64,000 bases of DNA, taken from the NCBI GenBank assembly GCA_028641055.1, contig CM054061.1, forward strand, positions 117,034,212 to 117,098,211, written 5' to 3'. This document shows, piece after piece, positions 55,537 to 64,000 of the stretch. The notes beneath the pieces are model-generated. The model worked only from the letters and a program-made list of their open reading frames with translations. It was not told where the DNA came from and did not search any database. Every line of letters begins with the position of its first letter. Position 1 is the first letter of the stretch. The DNA comes from Alopecurus myosuroides. Its lineage: Eukaryota > Streptophyta > Magnoliopsida > Poales > Poaceae. The translations under genes and the position numbers were made by a program.

Positions 55537-56020
55537 CTACTTTGACGGGTCCGTGAAGAAGTTGTTGATGCCGGGCATTATCTCGGCGGACTTGCCGTCG
55601 ATGAACCTCCTGAAGGGGTGGCGCGAGTAGCGGCGGCCCTCGTCGTGGTTGTCGAGGATCCCGGCCGCCCTGTTCTCCTTGGTGACCCTGACCTCGGGGT
55701 TGGTGGTGATGTTGCGCACCAGCTGCATCACGCAGATGCTGACGGCGACGCCCGTCGCCGCGAAGATCGGGTAGGCCTGCACGCACACCAACCGGAGCGA
55801 GATCGTCGTCAAGATCCAGCGATCGGGACAAAGGGATACGCAACAGATCGAGTTCATGGGCGGTTTATATACATCATAATCATGATCCTAGGGAAATTAC
55901 GCGTATCTTTGGCATGAACTAGAAAGGATCGGATCAGTAGTGCAAAGAGATGGAGGAAGGATACGTTACCTCGGGCCGGAGCCACCTGGTCTTCCACGCG
56001 CTGGACGCTGCAGCCGCCAT
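55537..56020 (-). CDS. B12D-like / complex I MLRQ-type small mitochondrial protein
   Basis: Two exons on the minus strand: 56020-55970 (17 codons, MAAAASSAWKTRWLRPE) and 55776-55537 (79 residues and stop), with a 193-bp GT-AG intron at 55969-55777 in phase 0; 96 aa. A single hydrophobic helix at about residues 18-38 (AYPIFAATGVAVSICVMQLV) and the NPEVR...RHPFR...FF pattern match B12D family proteins (NADH-ubiquinone reductase MLRQ-subunit-like, NDUFA4-related), small inner-membrane proteins tied to respiration and first found in barley seed tissue. The start is supported by the basic N-terminus joining in frame to the helix and by a TATA box 110 bp upstream. The exact role in this copy is inferred from family only. 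Confidence 0.9.
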
Positions 56021-56130
56021 TGATTGGTCGGTGCGTTGGCTTGCTTCCTCCGGCTAGGAATCGATCTGCGAGAACTAGGCTGGCTGCCAACTAGCTAGCA
56101 CGGGATTGCTTTCTCGGCGAATCCTCCGGC

Positions 56131-56140
56131 CTTTTATATA
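56131..56140 (-). promoter_or_regulatory. TATA box of the B12D-type gene
   Basis: Minus-strand TATATAAAAG, about 110 bases upstream of the ATG at 56020, the expected spacing for a short 5' leader. Confidence 0.7.
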
Positions 56141-56437
56141 GGAGCCGGAAAGAGAGGTAGGCGGCGCGTTCGGGCGGCTGACGGTGGGTAGGGTTGGAAA
56201 GTTTTCTAATCGGGCTACCAACGCGGGGTCGAGGGGGAGACGCGCATGTGGTTGGCTGGCTGGCACGATTCCGGCGTGGGTTGCTTTTTCACATGCCCAA
56301 TTGGCCAAATTCCGACTCTAGAAACGCGAAAAGCCAGCGTGCCGGTGCGCTCGCTGGCGAAACGAGACTTGGCGACTTCGCAAAGGTCCAGGACTCCAGG
56401 ATGGTTCGTCGATCGTGAGGTGCGCGTACATTTGGGC

Positions 56438-56441
<4 letters not shown>

Positions 56442-56468
<27 letters not shown>
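56442..56468. repeat. T27 homopolymer
   Basis: A run of 27 T. It could be the A-tail of a minus-strand retroposed sequence, but no matching element or target duplication was recognised next to it. Length may be unreliable through sequencing. Confidence 0.85.
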
Positions 56469-56639
56469 GCTTTCGGTTCTCAAGTGAGGTCTGACTTCTG
56501 CTCGAGAGAAAAAAAGATTGTGAGGTCTGACGACACTTGGGGTGTTTTGCCGCAGAGACAGAATTGATGTTTGCAAGTGCTGAGCTAGTTGTGCTACTTT
56601 ATATTTAGGCTTGAGCTTGACTACATAGCTCACAGGATT

Positions 56640-57369
56640 GTGGTCTTACTTCCTCCTTCTCATATTAATTTTTTCGTGAATTTGTTAAAACATTTTTTCC
56701 CGAAATAGTGGTTTTACTCTCTGCATCAAAATGATGCACACAACCCGGTTTTTGTTAACAATAAAACAAAGATCATCATATCTTACAAGTAAACACATTA
56801 ATCAACTAAATCTGAAGATAAAGGGGGTGGCCAAGCAAAGGGCTGATGCTCTTACAACCCAGCAACGCATCATCTAAAAACCCGAAGACCTCACCAACCC
56901 CTGTCAGAGAGCAAGGTGCACAACCAGTTCAGCACACCGCAGCGCACGCCAACGTACACGCTCCAGAAGTTGCTACCGCCATCTTCCGCTCACCTGTCTC
57001 TGGGACATGGATCAAGGCATTCACCATGTCAGAACTGCCATCGGTGCCACCATGGCACCAGACTGCGCCTCCAACCTGCGCGAGTCCGTACGGCCGCGAC
57101 CGTCGTCGAGTCGCCTCTGCACCACGCCGCCATGACCCGCCGTCTTCGTCAACAAAGATGAAACTCCGCTCCACCAACAGACCCCTCGAGGCAGCCCACG
57201 TTCCAAAAACGATGCCCCCAGGGGGAAATGACACTGAAGGTGTCGCCATCATCCGATCGGGTAAAACCAGATCTAGGGTTTTTGTAGTAGTACAACCCAT
57301 CACAAGCCGTACTTTTATGTGTAGTACTGGCCCCTGGACCGTTCACCAGCACACACAACACAGATAGTA
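56640..57369 (-). other. Unclassified repeat-derived DNA
   Basis: Frames on both strands (56846-57367 plus; 56929-57303 minus) are open but lack a recognisable domain. Minus-strand words such as AAAACCCTAGATCTGG and the GGATGATGGCGACACC region resemble leaders of grass LINE-like elements seen in cereal DNA, from memory. No boundaries were found. Confidence 0.25.
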
Positions 57370-60109
57370 ATCAAAGGAAACAAATGTATTGAAAACTATC
57401 GAATTATCCAGAGCAAACTAATTTATTATAAACTGCATAGCGAAAGGCTAGCTCAAATAATTATTAATAACTCAGCAAAGCAGCGGTAGACCTCCATCTT
57501 CTTGTTTGCAAGCTACAGGCAAACAAAGGTTGATGTGAAGCCTCGAAAACCTACGAAAAGCTAATCCGAATCCGAAAAACCTGCACGTTGGAATATGCAG
57601 CCCCCAAAAGGAGGTCAGATCATTCTGAGCAATGATGGCAGGTGACACTATGGTGGTATATAAATGGCAAGTGCTAATCTACATGCATATTTGGCTGGTG
57701 GAGTCTCGAGGCTATTTTGCATAAATGCATTTGACCTATCATTTATTAGAATTTAGATGTTTCACATAATTGGACACTTTGGTTGATAGCAAAGTGCTCC
57801 TACCCTTTGGATTAGCACACTGAAACACCATCAGGCACTTCTCCAAATAACCCATAGCCAATTGTTAGTAATTAATAAAATAAAGATGAACGAGATATGT
57901 CATGTTTCCCATCTAGTTGTTGAATTGTTCCTAACCAATGGAACACGGATAAGATCTTAGTTTTAACCCTCGCGAGGTTTGTGCCCTTTACCCATGTTGC
58001 CTAATCGACCCCAAACACCATGGTACACTACTAGTACCACGGAAGGAAAGAAGATCAAGCCATAAACCACAAGAAGTAGATCCCCAAACCTACCACGAGC
58101 CCGACCAACCTACCACTAATCTATATCTCTGGACACGTTGGGTTCGAGTCACCACAACTTACAATCTATGTCTAGCCCATACTAATATGAAACATGGTTG
58201 CACGGAATAACAACTACATAAAGAAAGTAAACAATATCTCAAAATACTGGGCGGCGGTCCCCACCAAACTTTGTACTCTGATGACTCTCTAGCAATCCGC
58301 CCAGTGGTTAATTAATTATCATGTTGTTTTCATAAGCAATTAAAATAACAATTTTCATCATAACATGATAATAATCCCAACCACGAACAGCTAGAGCATG
58401 GCTAAGCAATCTACAACTACGATGTTGTCTACCATATGGATGCTACATCTGGAGTAACATGTGATTACTTCACTTGGGTGTTAGTGAAGCAATCTCTAAT
58501 AATAACTAGCATAGCGATAACACTCAACTCCTACTCATGCAAAACTACTATAAAACTCTAATGCATATAGTAAAATAGTAGGTTTATGTGTGTCACTTGC
58601 CTTGACAACACGAGCAGCTGTTCAAACAGTCCTCGCAACCACACTCGTTGTAATCGTTGTAATCTACACGTTGCAATCGACATACATAAGCAACAAGACA
58701 TAACAATATGTAATACATGCATGCATGAAAGTTTAGTGATACAAAAATAGATCTACTATTATCCTCTGATTATTAATGACATGTATGATGAAAGGAAAGT
58801 GTTTTTGTTGCACGGAAAATAATTAAAGCAATTGTAATGAATTAATAGTGCTAGATTAAGAACATACAAGATTTAATTTGAATTATGCATCTACCCAAGT
58901 TAATGATATTTTTCTTGAATAGATTCTAATCAAAACAAGATCGTACAAAAAGGATTTGGTGAATTTCGAGCTACGGTTGATTTTATATGATTTAAATAGC
59001 CCAAAAAGAATAATTAAAAACAGAAAATAATTATAGATCAAAACATAAATTTTATTGCGTATATGGATAGATCTCGATTTTCTCTTTCGTTTGGTATATT
59101 TCATGCGCAAAACGGAGTTACGGATCTAAAGATATTGAATTTACAAAATTTAAACAAATTCTGGAATTTTTAAAACGAAAATAAAACGAATTGACCGGGT
59201 GACGTCAGCGCAACGTCATCCCGCGTTGACGCGGTCAGATCCGATCTGTGCCGTCGGATCGAGATCCGACGGCCCAGATCCAATCTCGCGGATGCTCACC
59301 GGAGATGGGCGGCCAGCGACTCGGGCGTGGATGGCGGCGGCGTTCGGGACCTCCTCCGGCGACAGCATGGACACGGGCGTGTCCGGCTCCTCCTCACGAG
59401 CTCGGGGGTGGTGGCGGCGCTAGCTCCCGAGGCGGAAATCGCCGGCGGCGGCGGCGGTCGGTTTTCGAGGGGTGGCGGCGGTGCTCGTGGGTGCGGACGT
59501 CGAGGGCGGGGCCCGGGGTTTATATAGGGGGCGGGGTGGCGTGCGGGAGGGGCTGGCCGGGCCGGATTCGGCGCGGAATCCGCGCCGCGGCGGTTGCCGG
59601 CTCCGATCCGGACGGAAATCCGGCGAGGTGACGTCACCGCTGACGTCGTGGGGCGGGGCCACGCGTCAGTGGGCGCGACTGCTGTGTTTTTTTTGATCGA
59701 ATTCTTCCGCGACGGGGCGTTGCGGGCTGGCTGGGCTGGGCTGGCCCACTGCGCTGCGCGCGCGTTGGGCTGGCTCGGCCGGCCCGCTCGGAACTTTTTT
59801 TTTTAAACCAAAAACCAAAATATTCATAACTTTTAAAATACAACTCCAAAAAGGTTCAAACAAATATTAAAAATTTTAAAATTTAAAAACCTATCAACCT
59901 AGTTTATTTTGAAGGGGATTTTTGGGAAAGATAAAAATAATAAAATAGGTTTGGCTTATAATGCCTTATAGAAGCAAATGATTTCTTTTTAAACATGATT
60001 AAATTTGGGGTTTCAAATGCAGCAAACAAAATGCAGTTTTTGAAACATGCCATGCTATGCATATACTCTAAATGCAAAACATTCCAAATGTAGGATTTGG
60101 GATGTTACA
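57370..60109 (-). mobile_element. 3' LTR of Tekay/Del-type chromovirus (left end uncertain)
   Basis: The minus-strand LTR start TGTAACATCCCAAATCC is at 60109, directly after the polypurine tract. The LTR continues leftwards through a GC-rich block (59200-59760) and AT-rich DNA. The left end is set only approximately, because no second LTR or target duplication is available in the window. It contains a TATA box (59519-59526). It has no coding capacity; the Gly/Arg-rich frames at 59248-59696 are composition artefacts. Confidence 0.5.
59519..59526 (-). promoter_or_regulatory. TATA box inside chromovirus LTR
   Basis: Minus-strand TATATAAA in the context CCCCCTATATAAACCCC, about 590 bp into the LTR. 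It fits the LTR promoter of a long Tekay-type LTR. Confidence 0.55.
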
Positions 60110-60125
60110 GACTAACCCCCTTAAG
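60110..60125 (-). other. Polypurine tract of chromovirus
   Basis: The minus strand reads CTTAAGGGGGTTAGTC immediately before the LTR start, between the pol stop codon and the LTR, as expected for second-strand priming. Confidence 0.6.
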
Positions 60126-63100
60126 ATGAAGCTCGCCCTCGAGCTTCGGAATGGCTAGCAAATAGGTGTGGGTGGTCTTCTCGAAGATCCTCCTCTCGTT
60201 CCCACGTAGCCTCCTCTTCGGTGTGATGGTTCCACTGAACCTTGCAGAATTTGATCGTCTTGGTCCGTGTCATTCTCTCCGCTGTATCCAAAATCCTTAT
60301 AGGCTTTTCCTCATACGTGAGATCACTCTCCAATTGGACCTCCTCTAACGGAATGGTATCCCTCAATGGTGTATCTGCCATTTCTGGGTGACACTTCTTC
60401 AATTGCGAGACATGGAACACGTCATGGACGTTAGACAATCCTTCTGGCAATTCCAACTGATAGGATACTTCTCCCTTGCGTGACAGAACCTTATATGGTC
60501 CAATGAAACGCGGTGCTAGCTTTCCCTTAATTCCAAAGCGCTTAACTCCGCGCAGTGGCGATACTCTTAGATATGCCCTATCACCAATATCATAGGTCAC
60601 TTCCCTACGCTTTGAATCAGCATAACTCTTCTGTCTTGACTGGGCTACCTTCAACCTATCGCGAATCAGTCTAACCTTCTCCTCAGCGTCCTTGATAAGG
60701 TCGGGACCAAAGAAACTACGCTCTCCTACTCCATCCCATAACAAAGGAGTCCTGCACTTCTTGCCATATAGTGCTTCGAATGGAGCCATCTCTATGCTAG
60801 ACTGATAGCTATTGTTGTAGGAAAACTCCCCGTAAGGCAAACTCTCGTCCCAGCTAGAGCCATAATCTAGAGCGCAAGCTCTCAGCATATCCTCTAGAAT
60901 CTGATTCACTCTCTCTGTCTGACCATCCGTCTGAGGGTGAAACGCTGTGCTGAATTCTAGCCTTGTTCCCAATGTCTCGTGCAACTGACGCCAGAAATGA
61001 GATGTGAACTGTGTTCCTCTATCAGACACAATTCCCTTTGGTACTCCATGTGCACAGACGATCCTACTCATGTATAGCTTAGCCAATGCTAGTGTAGGTG
61101 GTCTTCACTGGTATGAAATGATCCACCTTAGTCAAGTGATCGACCACTACCCAAATGGAATCATAGCCAGACCTAGTTCTAGGCAATCCGGTGATAAAAT
61201 CTATCCCAATCTTATCCCACTTCCAATCTGGTATGGGTAATGGCTGCAGTAATCCTGCCGGCTTCTGATGCTCAGATTTCACTCTACTGCACACATCACA
61301 CAACGCAATGTACTCCGCGATGTCCTTCTTCAAGTTATTCCACCAAAATCTTTCCTTCAGATCCATGTACATCTTGGTATTCCCTGGGTGAATGGAATAC
61401 GGTGAGTCATGAGCTTCTTGGAGTATCAGCTTTCTAATATCAGGATCCTGCGGTACACAAATACGCTTCCCGAACCATAATGTACCATCGGCATCTTCAT
61501 GAAACTCTTTCATCTTTCCTTCACTCATTTTCTCTTTTATTTCCTTTATTCCTTCATCATCCTTCTGGGCTCCCTTGATCCTGTCCATCAGTGTCGGCAT
61601 TACCTCCATGGCTGCCAAATACCCTTCATTCACTAATTCCAAACGGAGAGACTTGAATTGTTCACACAATTCATCTGGTAACTCCCCTGCAGTGAGGCCA
61701 TTCACATATCCCTTGCGACTTAATGCGTCTGCCACGACATTAGCCTTCCCTAGGTGATATTGGAGATTCAAATTGTAGTCCTTTATCAACTCCAACCATC
61801 TCCTCTGCCTCATATTCATCTCCTTTTGAGTGAATATATATTTCAAACTCTTGTGATCCGTAAAGATGTCACATTTCTTGCCCATGAGATAATGCCTCCA
61901 TGTCCTAAGGGCATGTACAACTGAAGCTTGAGATGTCGTGATGCATAGGCAACTAATCTTCCATCCTGCCGCAATACACTACCCAGTCCTCGACGTGAAG
62001 CGTCGCAGTATACTTGGAAATCCTTCTGGAGATCCGGTAAGCATAGAACTGGTGCTGTTACTAATCGTTGCTTCAGATCTTGGAAACTATTCTCACAGTC
62101 CTCACTCCATAAGAACTTCTTTTCCTTCTTCAGCAACTCTGTCATTGGTTTAGCTATCTTGGAGAAATTCTCAATGAACCTACGGTAATATCCCGCAAGT
62201 CCTAAGAAACTCCGGATATCCTTCGCATTCTTTGGCGATCCCCACTCAGTTACAGCTGATACCTTGGCTTGGTCTACTGCAATACCATCTCCTGACACCA
62301 CGTGTCCCAGGAATCCTACCGTATTTAACCAAAACTCACATTTTCCGAACTTAGCATATAACTTATGTTCCCTTAGCTTCCCAAGAATCAAACTTAGGTG
62401 TCCTCCATGCTCCTCTTCATTCTTGGAGTACACTAGAATATCATCTATGAATACCACCACAAACTTACCCAAGAACTCCATGAATACATTGTTCATCATG
62501 CTCATAAAGTATGCCGGGGCATTGGTCAGTCCAAAAGACATGACGGTGTATTCATATAGACCATACCTTGTTGTAAAGGCGGTCTTTGGGATATCCTCCT
62601 TCCTAATCTTCAGCTGGTGATATCCAGATCGCAAATCGATCTTAGAGAACACACTAGATCCCTTCAGCTGATCAAACAAGTCATTGATGTTGGGGAGTGG
62701 ATATTTGTTCTTTATCGTCACCTCATTCAGTGAACGATAGTCCATAACTAGACGTTGTGTCTTATCCTTCTTCTCCACAAACAAAACTGGTTCTCCCCAT
62801 GACGAGGAACTCCGCTGAATGAACCCTTTATCCAACTGCTCTCTAAGTTGTTTCTTGAGTTCCTTCAGTTCATCCACATCCATCTTATATGGCCTCTTAG
62901 CTATAGGTCCTGTTCCCGGTATCAAGTCAATGACAAACTCGATGTCCCTATCAGGTGGCATTCCTGGTAGTTCTTCCGGAAACACGTCTGGGTATTCCTT
63001 CACTATAGGTACATCTTCTAGGCTAACCCCCTTAAGAGAATTCAGCTTGATATCGTTAAGATCGTGAGTGGACCTATATCTGATTCTTCTTCCTTCAGGT

Positions 63101-63996
63101 GTCGTGAGTGTGATTGTTCTCTTGGCACAGTCTATCTGACCTTCATACTTTGCCATCCAATCCATTCCAATAATCACATCTAAACCTTGTGAATCCAACA
63201 CTATGAGGTATGTGGGGAAAGTGTGTGTTCCTATAGATAAGGCTAGTAGGCGACACCCCTGGGTTGATAGCACTTCCCCACCTGGAGAACTAATTCTAAT
63301 GGACCTCTTAAGAACCTCAGTAGCTAGCTTATTTCTATCCACAAATGCCCTTGATATGAATGAATGCGATGCTCCAGTATCAAATAGTACGAGTGAGAGG
63401 TAAGTATTAACCAAGAACTTACCGAGCACGAGGTCTGGTTCAGCTTGCACCTCCTCCACGTTCACGTGGTTAATTGTTGCTTTCTGGGACATGTTGGCCT
63501 TGGTTCCATCTACGGCCTTCTCCTCCGTGCACCTGTCAGCGAAGTGTCCCGTTTTCTTGCATTTGAAGAATTGCACCTGGCTGAGGTCCTTCTTGAAGGG
63601 GTGGTTGTGGTTGTGGTTGCGGTTCTGTCCGTTGCCTCCCTGGTACTGGCTGTTGCCTCTGTAGCCACCATTGTTGTGACCATTCCCTCAATTGTGCTGG
63701 TGACCTCCACGATGGTTGTGCCCATTTCCTCCAGTCCCGTGCTGCCCAGAATTTCCACCGTTGTCATGGTGGGTGCGTATCCTCTGGTGTGTGCCTGAGC
63801 TGTGGTTTCCTCCCATGTGTTTCCTCTTGCGCTTCTCAGCTTGCTTATGTTTGCCCTCCAGTATGATGGCCTTGTCAATGAGTGACTGGAAGTTAGTGAT
63901 GTGAACCACTGACAGTTGAATGGCCATCTCATCATTGAGTCCATCGAGGAAATTCTCACGCCTCTTAGCATCGGTGTCCACATCCTGTGGTGCATA
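60121..63996 (-). pseudogene. Decayed Tekay/Del-type chromovirus gag-pol (5' end off window)
   Basis: Minus-strand order: Gag C-terminus (LDGLNDEMAIQ), a His/Asn/Gly-rich linker, zinc knuckle ([14 protein letters not shown], first Cys lost), protease ([10 protein letters not shown]), RT with FIDD ([12 protein letters not shown]), RNase H, integrase (HHCC; D, D, E in IDFITG, SDRGTQF, TDGQTERVN) and a C-terminal chromodomain (EATWEREEDL region) ending at 60121. Four breaks are seen: a TGA at 63688-63690 in the linker (same frame on both sides), a frame-changing deletion in RNase H near 61925 where about 15 family residues are missing, a one-base frame change near 61085, and the lost knuckle Cys. 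Chromodomains steer integration to heterochromatin. This copy cannot encode a full polyprotein. Confidence 0.9.
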
Positions 63997-64000
63997 GCGA

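Noticed and set aside
59248..59806. Gly/Arg-rich frames near the right-hand chromovirus
   Set aside because: They fall within the LTR GC-rich block next to its TATA box and occur in four frames at once.
1..64000. CRISPR arrays, tRNA or rRNA genes, prokaryotic operons
   Set aside because: No regularly spaced identical repeats with unique spacers, no cloverleaf or rRNA signatures, and genes have spliceosomal introns.

Overview
This window looks like nuclear DNA of a large-genome grass, most likely a Triticeae cereal (wheat, Aegilops or barley type). The evidence is nested Gypsy and Copia LTR retrotransposons, Stowaway MITEs with CTCCCTCCGT ends, an Au-type SINE remnant, very GC-rich first exons and GT-AG introns. 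Nothing bacterial, viral-genomic or organellar was seen.

Regions. (1) 1-34137 is a retrotransposon nest. Athila-like LTR and internal remnants (about 1-14780, minus strand) are split by a young complete Gypsy element, here Gypsy-1 (2344-12351, TSD ATAAC, minus strand). A Copia remnant (minus) is cut inside its RNase H gene by a long TG...CA unit (15597-33697, TSD GGTGA) that behaves as a solo LTR. That unit is itself split by a complete Tat-lineage Gypsy element, Gypsy-2 (17464-29481, plus strand). (2) 34138-37404 holds a 1.2-kb insertion with a 16-bp target duplication, then upstream DNA of the first gene. (3) 37405-56140 is a small gene island with three host genes: a subgroup III calcium-dependent protein kinase (+), a plant DYRK-type kinase (+) and a B12D/MLRQ-type mitochondrial small protein (-). 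MITEs, a SINE, a 471-bp TIR element and a PIF/Harbinger-type element sit between and inside them. (4) 57.4-64.0 kb is the 3' part of a decayed Tekay/Del-type chromovirus (-), running off the right edge.

The most distinctive signal is shared by both complete Gypsy elements. Each carries, between its coding domains and its 3' LTR, a multi-exon gene in antisense with its own TATA box. The two antisense genes share the same layout: the first intron follows an ENPAP motif, and an acidic/coiled-coil middle and a helical C-terminal domain follow. In both elements the gag frame opens inside the 5' LTR and reads through the primer binding site, which is translated as LAPTVGP. Gypsy-1 keeps a long intact gag-protease frame but has lost nearly all of pol. 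Gypsy-2 keeps RT, two RNase H domains and integrase, but has two in-frame stops and one frame change upstream.

Host genes: the two kinases are co-oriented about 4 kb apart and nothing suggests a joint pathway. Splice junctions were placed by eye from GT/AG sites and family protein continuity. All divergence figures are hand counts.
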